Part shown: in pieces, positions 23,540 through 32,413 of the stretch
How the letters are laid out: the number at the start of each line of letters is the position of its first letter
How positions within the stretch are numbered: the stretch's first letter is position 1
Origin: Bdellovibrionia bacterium
GTDB lineage: Bacteria > Bdellovibrionota > Bdellovibrionia > Bdellovibrionales > JAGQZY01
Assembly (NCBI GenBank): GCA_030427805.1
Contig: JAUICP010000011.1
Location: 1-32,419, forward strand
DNA length: 32,419 bases
Direction: 5' to 3'
Notes under the pieces: model-generated
The model's input: the letters and a program-made list of their open reading frames with translations, nothing else
What the model was told of the DNA's origin: nothing
Databases searched by the model: none
Made by a program: the position numbers and the translations under genes

Positions 23540-24889
23540 ATGGCTACTTCATACAAGAGGCAATTTAACCGAATAGATACAGTGAGTTCGAGGAAGAGAA
23601 ATCTAAGTTATGTCCTTTATATCGCGCACTTTCCAAACGGGAAGAAATATATTGGAATTACGTCAAATTTTGCGAAGAGAAAGCAAACTCACCTTTACCA
23701 AGCCAGGACGGGTCAAGGGTATGCTTTTCATAAAGCGATAGCGAAATATGGTTCTAAAAACGTGATTTGGACTATCCTTGAAGAGTCTAGATCTCGCTCA
23801 GTAATTTCATCCTTAGAAGAGGAGTACATCGCAAAGTTCAATACTTACGGTGATGGAGGCTATAATAGTACTCTGGGTGGGGAGCTTGGTGGGAAGTGGA
23901 CTTACGATAAGGTAGTTGATTTGTTGAGTAGACGAAAAAAAGACATTAAGACTCGTTCTGAATGGGAGAGGTTAGAGCCTAATTCTTATGAGTGGGCATT
24001 CAAGAATAATCTAGCTAGAGAGATAGCTGATTATCTGGGGATTCAATATAAAAATACTTATTGGTCAATAGATAAGGTCGATAGGGAGATCATATCTCTC
24101 AAGATTAAAGGGAGAGCTGATTGGTTCTCGAAATCACAAAATAGTTATTCTTGGGCAAGTAGAAAGGATTTAATTGTTGATTTTGCCAAAAGACATAACT
24201 GGAATGAGAGAAATTCATGGTCAGAGGAGCTAGTTTTTGAAGAGATTTTTTCAAAAGGAATTGGGAGCTTGATTGAGTGGCGAAAGAAGTCCAGACATTC
24301 ATATATATATGCTAGTAGGAACCTAGATATTAAGAAAATTGAGGAAGAAATGGGTTGGACACCTTATAGAAATGAGCAAAGAACGATCGAATCAATGATT
24401 TATGACGTAGAAGAAATTGGAGCTCAGACTATTATGGACTGGAGAGTTAAAAACTCAGCTTCGTACAGCTATGCAAAAAAATATAAATTAGTAGATATTA
24501 TTGCTGAGCACTGTGGGCTTAAAGAAAAAGTAAGATGGACTAAAAGAAAATGCATAGATTTGATATTGCAGCGAGAGTTCAAGTCACCTACAGAATGGTC
24601 AAGGGAATCCTCTGGTTCCTATTCATATGCTAGAGACAATAAACTTTTGAATGAAATTTACAAGAAAACGGGGATGGTTGTTAATAATCGAAAACACACG
24701 GTAGCGGACTGTCGAAAAATCGCTAGAGAATTTGGCGGCATTTTCTTAGATAAGGAGTTTGTGAACAGCAAATATAAGCACAATTGGTCTTGTAAAAGAG
24801 GCCATAAATTTAAAAAGGACCTATCTAAGATTAAAAGCCAGGGAGGTTTCTGCCCAAAATGTGGTAGGCTTTATGGGAGAGGGAAGTAG
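23540..24889 (+). CDS. GIY-YIG endonuclease with tandem W/SYxxA modules and C-terminal zinc ribbon
   Basis: 449 residues. Residues about 22-120 match a GIY-YIG nuclease: SYVLYIA, then KKYIGITSN (the GIY and YIG elements), KRKQTH and a Glu-rich segment LEEEYIAKF, ending NSTLGGE. From about 128 to 390 run five modules of about 52 residues. Each module begins with Trp or Tyr-Trp and a helix, then W......SYxxA.. and an Asp/Ile-rich helix (for example NSYSWAS, HSYIYAS, ASYSYAK, GSYSYAR). They probably form a DNA-binding repeat. The C-terminus has WSCKRGHKF and FCPKCGRLYG, a zinc-ribbon pair. This could be a homing or defence endonuclease. It converges with the next gene, leaving 3 bp between stops. 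Confidence 0.85.
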   Translation: MATSYKRQFNRIDTVSSRKRNLSYVLYIAHFPNGKKYIGITSNFAKRKQTHLYQARTGQGYAFHKAIAKYGSKNVIWTILEESRSRSVISSLEEEYIAKFNTYGDGGYNSTLGGELGGKWTYDKVVDLLSRRKKDIKTRSEWERLEPNSYEWAFKNNLAREIADYLGIQYKNTYWSIDKVDREIISLKIKGRADWFSKSQNSYSWASRKDLIVDFAKRHNWNERNSWSEELVFEEIFSKGIGSLIEWRKKSRHSYIYASRNLDIKKIEEEMGWTPYRNEQRTIESMIYDVEEIGAQTIMDWRVKNSASYSYAKKYKLVDIIAEHCGLKEKVRWTKRKCIDLILQREFKSPTEWSRESSGSYSYARDNKLLNEIYKKTGMVVNNRKHTVADCRKIAREFGGIFLDKEFVNSKYKHNWSCKRGHKFKKDLSKIKSQGGFCPKCGRLYGRGK

Positions 24890-24892
24890 AAG

Positions 24893-25492
24893 CTATTTTT
24901 TTGAAATACAATTCGTCCACAACTCGTCTTCACGGCCTTCGCGTACATCGTGTGTGGTCCACGAATCTAAGATCTTGAAATTAAGACTCGTAAGAAGGTT
25001 CGCAAGATCTTCTGTTTCGATATCTAAAAACATGCGATCATTTTTTTCTCGTTCGCCAGAACCCTGTTTAAAGCTACAGTAAAATACTCCATCAGGCTTC
25101 AATGCCTTATGAATTTTAACTAATACGGCCTCTAATTCAGTCTGTTTACAGTGAAGAAGTGAAGCACAGGCCCAGATTCCATCAAATTCACCTTCAAAAT
25201 TCATTTCCTCAAACTTCATGACCTGATAGTTGATCTCAATCGGTGACCAGGTGGATGCGAGTTTAATAAGCTCTTTGGAGGCATCAATGGCAGTGACTTG
25301 AAATCCCTTTTTGTGGAAGTAATTAGCATCTCTTCCGCTTCCACATCCAAGATCAAGTAAATGTCCAGGCTTTTGGTCTGGGGAGGGTAGGTGCCGAAGA
25401 AAACGAGAATAGAACTCAGACATATCTAAATCTTTAGTTTCACTAAAGAAGTTCTGAGCATTATCATCATAAAAAGTGATCGTTTTGGACAT
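24893..25492 (-). CDS. Class I SAM-dependent methyltransferase
   Basis: 199 residues, cytosolic. LLDLGCGSGRD (about residues 41-51) is the SAM-binding motif I, followed by VTAIDAS (motif II) and the strand FDGIWACASLLHC (motif IV/V region) with KIHKALKPDGVFY (motif VI). Small soluble methyltransferases of this type (TehB/Ubi-like) act on diverse small molecules; there is no DNA-methylase NPPY/DPPY motif, so DNA is unlikely. The ATG at 25492 is 6 bp from the divergent HNH start, so each gene's promoter lies in its neighbour's coding region or in the tiny spacer. Confidence 0.85.
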   Translation of the reverse strand: MSKTITFYDDNAQNFFSETKDLDMSEFYSRFLRHLPSPDQKPGHLLDLGCGSGRDANYFHKKGFQVTAIDASKELIKLASTWSPIEINYQVMKFEEMNFEGEFDGIWACASLLHCKQTELEAVLVKIHKALKPDGVFYCSFKQGSGEREKNDRMFLDIETEDLANLLTSLNFKILDSWTTHDVREGREDELWTNCISKK

Positions 25493-25498
25493 GGGAAT

Positions 25499-26542
25499 AT
25501 GAGTAGCAAAGAAATCAAAAACGAAAAAGTCTTTTCTTACCTAGAGGGTCTCAGGGGAGAGTTACCTGAGATCAGGGCTATTTTACTCTTTGGTAAGAAC
25601 ACAGCTACCTATAAATTTGCGTTGTGTCACAGTCTTATGAATCTCAATGGAGATAACCTTAAAACTGAGATCAAGTATGAGGATCTTAGTGAGGATTTCG
25701 TTCGAGAGCTACATAAACATCACGTTAGTTGCCCCAATCAGTTTAATAGAAAAGAGCCTACAAAGCTCGAAAAAGCCATGGATAGCCATTCAAGAGATGA
25801 GATCAACTTCAAAAGACTCTTGGAGATAGCTCAAAAAGACATCTACAACAATGTTTTTCGGGCCTTTCAAAACCTTGGAGATGGGACCCTTTCTAAAAAA
25901 CATATGCTTTTCGAAAATCATCAATCTGATAAAAAGCTCATTATTACCGATCGACTGGCAGAAATTTTATCTGATTCTAGTTTGGTAGAATTGGTAAAGA
26001 GAGAAAATCAAGCACGATGGCGCGTTGTTGAAGAGGCCTGGAGTGCTGGGCTTTCTACGAACTTGGTTTACGATTACGAGAAACAAAGATTTTACAGGTC
26101 TGATAAAAAGGTAAACAGAGTTTACTTGCGATCAGCTGTTGAAACTTTAGTGCCCTATCAAAAGGGCTTGTGCTTTTTCTGTAGTAACCTTATGACAGAC
26201 ATACATGGAAAGGAATACGAGCTCTTTCCTGATGTAGATCATTTCTTTCCACTCACTTTACTGTCTAAGGAACCTATTTTGAGTGTTAACCCAAACGGGG
26301 TTTGGAATTTGGTAATTGCTTGTAACCAATGTAATCGAAAAGAGAAAAGGGCTAATGTTCCTGCTGAAAAGTTTTACAACAAGCTACTACTCAGAAACGA
26401 AAGATTCGCAATCGAACACAGCCATGGTTTAAAGTTTTCTATTTTGAATAGTTTAGGTCTAAGCAAAGCGAGCCAAATAAAAGACAAAATGGCCTTGATT
26501 TGGAAAACCTTTGAGACCAGAGAAAAATGGAGTCCGAAATAG
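25499..26542 (+). CDS. HNH endonuclease
   Basis: 347 residues. The C-terminal part has CFFC (Cys225, Cys228), DVDHF (His248) and NLVIACNQCNRKEK (Cys275, Cys278). This is the beta-beta-alpha metal finger HNH pattern with two structural Cys pairs. The N-terminal 200 residues are mostly helical and not recognised; they may recognise the target. The start is 6 bp from the divergent methyltransferase and has a GGGA site. The 3' end overlaps the K+ channel gene by up to 16 bp, so both are probably translated from one mRNA. Likely a phage-, mobile-element- or defence-related nuclease; no methylase of the DNA type is linked. Confidence 0.82.
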   Translation: MSSKEIKNEKVFSYLEGLRGELPEIRAILLFGKNTATYKFALCHSLMNLNGDNLKTEIKYEDLSEDFVRELHKHHVSCPNQFNRKEPTKLEKAMDSHSRDEINFKRLLEIAQKDIYNNVFRAFQNLGDGTLSKKHMLFENHQSDKKLIITDRLAEILSDSSLVELVKRENQARWRVVEEAWSAGLSTNLVYDYEKQRFYRSDKKVNRVYLRSAVETLVPYQKGLCFFCSNLMTDIHGKEYELFPDVDHFFPLTLLSKEPILSVNPNGVWNLVIACNQCNRKEKRANVPAEKFYNKLLLRNERFAIEHSHGLKFSILNSLGLSKASQIKDKMALIWKTFETREKWSPK

Positions 26543-27225
26543 GTATGAAGCAGTATTTTGATATTCAGAGTTCCACGGGGCGATTTCTTGAGGTTTTAAT
26601 TCAAATAGTTATTCTTTTGTCCCTTATATCACTAACTATGGAGTCCTTTCCTGAGCTAAAAGGGCGACCAATATTTAAAACCCTAGAAATCGTCTTTGTG
26701 AGTATCTTTACTTTTGAATTACTCATGAGGATTTTCTTTGGACCAAAAAAGTTAAAATACTTAGTTAGTGGGTACGGAATCATAGATGTTCTCGCTATAT
26801 TGCCTTTTTATTTGTCGCTTGGAGTAATTGATCTCAGAGTTGTCAGAATTCTGCGGTTTCTGAGAATATTAAGAGTCGCCAAGCTTACAAAGTATTCAAA
26901 AGCATTGAGTCGCTTAATTTCGAGTTTTAGAAGTATTCGAGGTGAGCTACTAGTTTTCTTATTCGCTACGATACTCGTTTTGTTCGTAGCTTCAGCTGGA
27001 ATCTATTTTTTCGAGCACAAGGCACAACCCGAGATATTTAAATCCATCCCACATAGTATGTGGTGGGCTGTAGCCACGCTTACTACCGTAGGCTACGGGG
27101 ATGTTTATCCTGTCACAGCCGGAGGTAAGATATTCACTACAATTATTCTCTTCTTAGGATTAGGAGTGGTAGCAATCCCCTCTGGATTATTGGCCGCAGC
27201 CTTGAGTAAGAAGGATGAGAATTAG
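26527..27225 (+). CDS. Voltage-gated potassium channel (6TM)
   Basis: 232 residues; alternative start ATG 26545. Transmembrane segments S1-S6 are visible: about 20-40, 55-70, 80-95, then the S4 voltage sensor RVVRILRFLRILRVAKL with Arg every third residue, S5 (ELLVFLFATILVLFVASAGIYFF), pore helix and selectivity filter TLTTVGYGD (Thr187-Asp192), and S6 (ILFLGLGVVAIPSGLLAAAL). This is a bacterial Kv-type K+ channel. The start overlaps the HNH gene, suggesting coupled translation. Its stop is directly adjacent to the opposite-strand lipoprotein gene's stop. Confidence 0.93.
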   Translation: MESEIGMKQYFDIQSSTGRFLEVLIQIVILLSLISLTMESFPELKGRPIFKTLEIVFVSIFTFELLMRIFFGPKKLKYLVSGYGIIDVLAILPFYLSLGVIDLRVVRILRFLRILRVAKLTKYSKALSRLISSFRSIRGELLVFLFATILVLFVASAGIYFFEHKAQPEIFKSIPHSMWWAVATLTTVGYGDVYPVTAGGKIFTTIILFLGLGVVAIPSGLLAAALSKKDEN

Positions 27226-27480
27226 TTAATTAGTACAGGTTGGAGAAACTGTCCCATCATTACACACGAGCTTTCCACCAGAAGTATATCCTGCCTCACC
27301 AGTTTGACAGTTCCTATCGAAACCATCATGACCTGAGCAGCAGCCCTGGTGGCTACCCTGTATCGGGGCGCACGAGAATTCCACTTCATCTGAGCTGCCG
27401 CCGTTAGATTCTTCACTCCCACAACCGACTAGAAAAATAAAACACAAAGATATGGTTAATAATTTCAATGTATATTTCAT
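27226..27480 (-). CDS. Small Cys-rich lipoprotein
   Basis: 84 residues. The lipobox FLVGC (Cys at residue 20) is followed by a Ser/Gly linker and then a short domain with GCCSGHDG, NCQTGE, LVCNDGTVSPTC. The spaced Cys resemble small disulfide- or metal-binding bacterial domains with a CCS-H and DGT.SPTC pattern. Function unknown. The start ATG at 27480 has a good hydrophobic signal. It converges tail-to-tail with the K+ channel gene with no gap. Confidence 0.72.
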   Translation of the reverse strand: MKYTLKLLTISLCFIFLVGCGSEESNGGSSDEVEFSCAPIQGSHQGCCSGHDGFDRNCQTGEAGYTSGGKLVCNDGTVSPTCTN

Positions 27481-27638
27481 GTCTCAATACTAACAAATGT
27501 CGCCCTCTATTTGTAGAGGCACTTTCTCTTAAATAAGCAATCGCCTCATAGTTTAGATGTTCCTTGAACGATCATTATCAGGACTAAAGATGAGATCTTT
27601 GTAAGTCGATAGGGGTATGTCACTTAATGGGAGTCTTC

Positions 27639-28478
27639 ATGAGTAAAGTACCAAAAAAAGTAAAAGAGCGTTTTTCAAAGTCACTTAAGTCTCTACAGAA
27701 GATTGTAGATAATGCTAAAGCAAAAGATGTTAACGAGGCCGATACTGTAACGATCGTAAAAGATATTTTTTGTGATGTTCTTGGTTACGATAAATATGAA
27801 GAGTTAACATCTGAGCAAGCTATCAGAGGTACATATGTTGACCTCGCTGTTAAAATTGATAGTAAAGTTCAATTACTCATCGAAGTAAAAGCTGTTGGCG
27901 TTGACCTAAAAGATAATCACGTTAAGCAAGCTGTAGATTATGCCGCGAACTCAGGTCTTGAATGGGTAATACTCACAAACTCTTCAGAGTGGCAAGTATT
28001 CAAAGTCGAGTTCTCAAAACCAATTGAGGCAAAGCTAATTAAGCGATTTTGCTTTTCTGAATTAGACCTACGGAAAGACGAGGATACAGAAGCTCTGTTT
28101 GTTCTCTGCAGAGAAGGTCTAAAAAAATCAGCTCTCGATGACTATTTAACTCAGCACAAAGCAACTGATAAGTACAATTTAGGTGCAGCACTAGTATCCG
28201 ACTCGGTACTAGTAGCAATTCGCCGAGAAATCAAAAGAATGCACCCAGATGCTAAAGTAGATTCCGACGACATTAGAGACTCCTTACTCAGTGGGGTAAT
28301 AAAACGAGATATCACTGAGTCAGATGAATTCAAAACAGCAATACGGCTTCAGAAGCGGAAAGCGAAGAAGAAGCCAAGTACTAAGAAAGCTTCGAAGGAG
28401 CCTGAAGGTAAACAGACTGAACCTGAGGTTATTGCTAATAAAGGTATGGATAGCTCAGAAGAGCGAGTCGGTGCCTAG
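27639..28478 (+). CDS. Type I restriction R-subunit N-terminal domain-like protein (orphan)
   Basis: 279 residues from the ATG at 27639, preceded by GGGAG; the ATG at 27627 lacks a site. After a basic helix, the region VDLAVKIDSKVQLLIEVKA (Asp68, Glu82, Lys84) has the PD-(D/E)xK arrangement of the HsdR N-terminal (HSDR_N_2) nuclease domain. The predicted ATPase domains of a full HsdR are absent; instead the protein ends with a Lys/Glu-rich tail. It may be a stand-alone nuclease-like or inhibitor protein. It lies in the accessory block between a lipoprotein gene and an outer-membrane protein gene. Confidence 0.8.
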   Translation: MSKVPKKVKERFSKSLKSLQKIVDNAKAKDVNEADTVTIVKDIFCDVLGYDKYEELTSEQAIRGTYVDLAVKIDSKVQLLIEVKAVGVDLKDNHVKQAVDYAANSGLEWVILTNSSEWQVFKVEFSKPIEAKLIKRFCFSELDLRKDEDTEALFVLCREGLKKSALDDYLTQHKATDKYNLGAALVSDSVLVAIRREIKRMHPDAKVDSDDIRDSLLSGVIKRDITESDEFKTAIRLQKRKAKKKPSTKKASKEPEGKQTEPEVIANKGMDSSEERVGA

Positions 28479-28510
28479 CTAGGGTTCTAACCTTGTTTAG
28501 GGTATTTGGG

Positions 28511-29311
28511 ATGAATTCATTATTTACATATTTATTTCTGTTTTCGATTTTTATAGTTTCGGTTGATTTGCCGGCGCAGGAAGAGACTTCAGTGCCCTCA
28601 ACACCTCCATCGGCGTCTGATTTAGCGGAACCTTCTCCACGGCCAAAAGACGATAAGTTTTCAAAGGACGATACTTACTTTGATAAGGAAGATGCGGAGC
28701 GCTTGGCTGGTGTAAGCGGAGGTAGCAATAGTTCTGACTGGAAATTTCATTTAGCTGTATATTATAATACAGCCGCTGAGGGGAGATCTGAAGGTACGGT
28801 AACAATAAATAGCTCGCCTTTTACCTTCGATACAACTGAAAAGACAAGCGGAGCAATTGGCTTCGCAGTCGGTGCCGTAAAACGAAGTAGTGAAAAATGG
28901 GGAGTGGACCTTGGAGTTGGTGTTGAAGCATCTAGAGAAGTTGACAGCACTTCTGGGACGGTCGCTGGTATTAGCTCAACCTCTTTTTACTCAGCTCCAA
29001 AGCCAGAATTCACATTGAGTTATCTTTTTGCTAATGGAAGATACTATATCAACAATGACTTCAATCTGAGTTTTGGGATGAATGTCTCTAGGATTAGTAT
29101 TGATAATAGTGAAATCAACTTCAATGCCGGGATTGGATTTCAAGTTGGGGCGGCATTTAATATTTCTAGTAGTGTTGCAATATTTAGCGAGTACAAGACG
29201 TATTTAGTGACTGCGGAAGAGTCAGGAATAGTTTCGGGAAATTCATATTTTGCTGACTATGATTATTATGATCTCACAGGTGCAGTTGTAGGTTTGGCGT
29301 TTTCGTTCTAG
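28511..29311 (+). CDS. Outer-membrane beta-barrel protein
   Basis: 267 residues from the ATG at 28511 (AGGG 8 nt upstream); the TTG at 28493 is less likely. A Sec signal peptide (LFTYLFLFSIFIVSV, cleavage near LPAQ) is followed by an acidic Pro/Ser linker and alternating strands (WKFHLAVYYNTA, AIGFAVGAVKRSS, RYYINNDFNLSFGMNV, AIFSEYKTYLV). The last residue is Phe (LAFSF), the C-terminal signature recognised by the BAM machinery. A small 8-strand barrel is inferred. It starts 32 bp after the HsdR-N-like gene. Confidence 0.78.
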   Translation: MNSLFTYLFLFSIFIVSVDLPAQEETSVPSTPPSASDLAEPSPRPKDDKFSKDDTYFDKEDAERLAGVSGGSNSSDWKFHLAVYYNTAAEGRSEGTVTINSSPFTFDTTEKTSGAIGFAVGAVKRSSEKWGVDLGVGVEASREVDSTSGTVAGISSTSFYSAPKPEFTLSYLFANGRYYINNDFNLSFGMNVSRISIDNSEINFNAGIGFQVGAAFNISSSVAIFSEYKTYLVTAEESGIVSGNSYFADYDYYDLTGAVVGLAFSF

Positions 29312-29426
29312 AAGGAGTAATTGCCAATAAATAGTAGATTGGTTTTAACCCAAAAATATTAACACTTGGTTTCCTAGTCAGGCAATCCTAAGAGACTGAC
29401 TTCAAGAGAATACAAAGGTGATAAAT

Positions 29427-30779
29427 TTGGCTCAAAAGAAAAAGAGAAAGCTGACTAAGAAAAAAGTAGCAAGAAAAAAATCAAAAACCCTACCTTGGAG
29501 AGAATACGTTTCTTCCGAGAACTCTTTTAAAACTGTATATAGTTACGAGAATACGGATACAAATGTCAATGTAATCTCTAGGGAAGTATATAAAAAAAAG
29601 AATCATATTGTTCACTTCCCATTTAACAAGCGCGATGGAAAGCCGAAATATAAAAATATAAGGGAAATTCACTACATAAATTGTCCTAAAACTTTGCCAC
29701 CGGGTTTTTTAAAAAATGTCTCGACTGGATGGGGATTTACTAAAGAATTAAATCCTTTGATGTATCGACTAATAGAAAAATATGAAAACGTTGAAAAGGT
29801 GGTGGTAGATCGCGACGGTGAAACAAAGTTCAATTCGTCAAAAAGTGTAGTCTTTAGATTGAAGGACTTAACGGACGCTAGACCAAAAATCAAATCGATG
29901 CTAGATGTCCATAAAACGGAGATATCGGGACTAGCAAATGGCATTTTGGCGAGTATGTTACCTTCCAAATTTAAGAAAGCTGCCAGAAAATATACTAAAG
30001 GACAGCTTAGAAATTTTTTAGACAATAACGATTTGAATGAATCGAAGATGTCGACGGAGGATATTGTCGCATTGAAACAGCTCTTTATGACGTTAGCAGA
30101 TTCAGATGAAATGTATGAAAGGGAAGATTATTTGTTAACTAAAAAGAAAGTAGAAAAGGCTTACATTGAAGATGTCTTAGATGCTTATGAGAGTTTAATG
30201 AGTAAGGGGGCCGCCGCTAAAAATTTGGAACAACGATGGCAGGAATATTTCAGTGAAAATATTCTTTATTTCAACTTCGGATATGTTGAAAAGTTTGAAA
30301 AAGAAATCTTAATGGGAGATAAGTCTTTAAACATTCCAGATTTCATTTTACTAAATACTCACGGGTTTCTGGATGTTTTTGAAATAAAAACACACTTAAC
30401 TAAATTATTATCATATGATTCTGGACGCAAAAACTTTCACTGGGCCGGCGAAGCAACTAAAGCTATAGCCCAGGCTGAGAATTATATTGATTCACTAATA
30501 AAAAACGAGGCTGAACTTATCAAAAATATTCGAGATGAGTATGAAATAACTCACTTTGATGTAATAAGACCTCAGGTTTTTATCCTGGCTAGCGCGAAGG
30601 ATAGTTTATTAGGTGTCAAAAAGATCACTGGCGGAAAAAAGAAAAAAATGATTAATGATTTTCGGCGCCTAAATGATTCACTTAAAAATATTACTTTCAT
30701 CTTATACGATGAGCTTTTGGACTCGATGAACTCTTTCCTGGAGCGAATCGAATACGAAATATCAAATGAGGAGGAATAG
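29427..30779 (+). CDS. sduA: Shedu-family (SduA, DUF4263) anti-phage nuclease
   Basis: 450 residues. AAGGTGA (29414-29420) suits the TTG at 29427 (protein starting MAQKKK); the GTG at 29418 has no site at the right distance. A highly basic tail (KKKRKLTKKKVARKK) leads to an unrecognised N-terminal region. The C-terminal third has NLEQRWQEYF, then IPDFILL (Pro304, Asp305), FEIKTHL (Glu319, Lys321) and AGEATKAIAQAENY. Together these are the PD-(D/E)xK nuclease and Gln motif of Shedu. Shedu proteins are single-gene anti-phage nucleases. AT-rich codon use, unlike the 6-22 kb region, suggests horizontal transfer. Confidence 0.85.
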   Translation: MAQKKKRKLTKKKVARKKSKTLPWREYVSSENSFKTVYSYENTDTNVNVISREVYKKKNHIVHFPFNKRDGKPKYKNIREIHYINCPKTLPPGFLKNVSTGWGFTKELNPLMYRLIEKYENVEKVVVDRDGETKFNSSKSVVFRLKDLTDARPKIKSMLDVHKTEISGLANGILASMLPSKFKKAARKYTKGQLRNFLDNNDLNESKMSTEDIVALKQLFMTLADSDEMYEREDYLLTKKKVEKAYIEDVLDAYESLMSKGAAAKNLEQRWQEYFSENILYFNFGYVEKFEKEILMGDKSLNIPDFILLNTHGFLDVFEIKTHLTKLLSYDSGRKNFHWAGEATKAIAQAENYIDSLIKNEAELIKNIRDEYEITHFDVIRPQVFILASAKDSLLGVKKITGGKKKKMINDFRRLNDSLKNITFILYDELLDSMNSFLERIEYEISNEEE

Positions 30780-30903
30780 ATCGCCAAGTCTGTTGATCTA
30801 TATTAATTAGAGAGCTGCTTGCAGAGTTTCATCGTATCTAAATGTCTTGAGTAACAGGCAATAATAAGATTCATAGATAAATAATTATTTCCAAGTAAAA
30901 ATT

Positions 30904-32322
30904 TTAATGCTCAAAATCAAACTCCGGAGCAATAAATGAAAAATTACCTGTGAGCTCGCTGGCTATAGACGGGTTGATAACGAACTCTACACTGTCATCA
31001 ATTTTTAGATTAGATGGTTCAAATCCATAATCAAAGCAAAATCTAATTTTATGATTGGATTGATTTTTTATACCAATTACACCCAGTTTGAATAAAAAAT
31101 TTAGAAGTCCATCCGTTTCGCTGAATTTGTCTTCGTCCGTAGAAATGAATCCGTGAGCTACTAGAGATTCATTGCCCTCTAAATTTGGGTTGTCAATAGC
31201 ATAACAAACTACATCCTCCAATGTACTTCTTAATTGGGCCGTATTCATAGTGCTTGGCTTACCTTTGAAGCATTCGAGTATTTTACTTAGCTGAGGGAAC
31301 GGAGATTTCCATTCATCAATTAAATTTCTTAGTCTTTCATTACAGTACTCATCTTCAGCCTTCTTAAAAGCCTCCTGAGTAATCCGATTTTTTCCTATTG
31401 AATACTTCATTGCTATAGCGATTAATTGGAATAGGTCCCTGGGCTTACGATTACTCATTCGAATCAAATACTTGTGGATAGATATTTGTTTATTTTCACC
31501 AAGATTAATATTTTTAGGGAGAATATTTTGCCAGACGAAATTTGTATCTACATTAAAGATAAATTCAAATCTTTTTGAAATCATTTTTTTTAATTGATTG
31601 TCGTCCCAAGAAATTTTCGAGATAAATATTTTTAGTTTGTCAGGCTGATCAAAGTTCATTTGATGAAATATGTTTGTTCGTAGGCTTACGATAGGTTTGA
31701 CATTTTTTAACTTCGCAAAATCTTTGATAGCAATTATGAGCGATTTTAATATCGATTCACTAAAATTTATGCCGTAGCTTGAGAGGTCTAAGTTATCGAT
31801 GATTAGATAGTAGCTACTTCCGTCTATAATTTTGTCAAAGTCTTTTAATAGATGATTAATCTCGGAAAATGAGAATTTTCTTAATTTGTCCTCAATGTCA
31901 CTTCTTTGTATTTCAGTAAGACTACCTTTTTTCAAGGTCAACTTTATGTCGCCGTAGTTGATTGATCCCTCTAAACTCTTGAGAAAATCGATAGCTCGAT
32001 CCTGTAAGCTTACCGAATTATCAAAAGCTTCATGTTTTTCAAGGAATTCATACGCTCTTTGAGAAGTTTCAGATGTTGGGGAAATATACTTTTTCCAGAG
32101 CGATCTCTTGGAGGTGCCAAATTTTAGTTTGAATATTTCTGTTATTATCACCATTCGCCACATTGACTTCAAAAAGTAGTCAATATTAAATCCTTGGTCC
32201 TTTAAAGATTCGAGGTAGCTTGCAGCAGTGATTAGTGGGGGTATAAAATCAACAGGGCTGACTTCAACAAGGTATTCTTGAGGAACTTCATTTGGTTCTT
32301 CCCGGATAGAGGTGTAAGGCAT
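30904..32322 (-). CDS. P-loop ATPase of defence type, Walker A not found
   Basis: 472 residues if it starts at 32322; no Shine-Dalgarno is seen there. YYLIIDNLDL (Walker B), KPIVSLRTNIF (sensor-1-like Arg) and MSNRKPRDLFQL (the PRD motif, a sensor-2-like feature) match the AAA-type defence ATPases of the Sll1717/STAND-like kind. The Walker A GxxxxGK[S/T] that should precede the first strand is absent: the reading frame upstream meets stops at 32377-32379 and 32386-32388. The gene may be 5'-truncated, frameshifted, or a diverged non-binding member. It is convergent with the Shedu gene and AT-rich. Confidence 0.65.
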   Translation of the reverse strand: MPYTSIREEPNEVPQEYLVEVSPVDFIPPLITAASYLESLKDQGFNIDYFLKSMWRMVIITEIFKLKFGTSKRSLWKKYISPTSETSQRAYEFLEKHEAFDNSVSLQDRAIDFLKSLEGSINYGDIKLTLKKGSLTEIQRSDIEDKLRKFSFSEINHLLKDFDKIIDGSSYYLIIDNLDLSSYGINFSESILKSLIIAIKDFAKLKNVKPIVSLRTNIFHQMNFDQPDKLKIFISKISWDDNQLKKMISKRFEFIFNVDTNFVWQNILPKNINLGENKQISIHKYLIRMSNRKPRDLFQLIAIAMKYSIGKNRITQEAFKKAEDEYCNERLRNLIDEWKSPFPQLSKILECFKGKPSTMNTAQLRSTLEDVVCYAIDNPNLEGNESLVAHGFISTDEDKFSETDGLLNFLFKLGVIGIKNQSNHKIRFCFDYGFEPSNLKIDDSVEFVINPSIASELTGNFSFIAPEFDFEH

Positions 32323-32413
32323 TGAGTCAATAAAGGGCAGACATAAGATCTTTTTAATCAGTAAGATTGAAGTGGTTCAAAGACTTTAACTTATTGATAT
32401 GAAAGGAATTCCT

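Noticed and set aside
30776-30801. Terminator hairpin ATAGATC...GATCTAT after the Shedu gene
   Set aside because: A weak A/T-rich stem with a large loop and no T-run; not distinguishable from chance.
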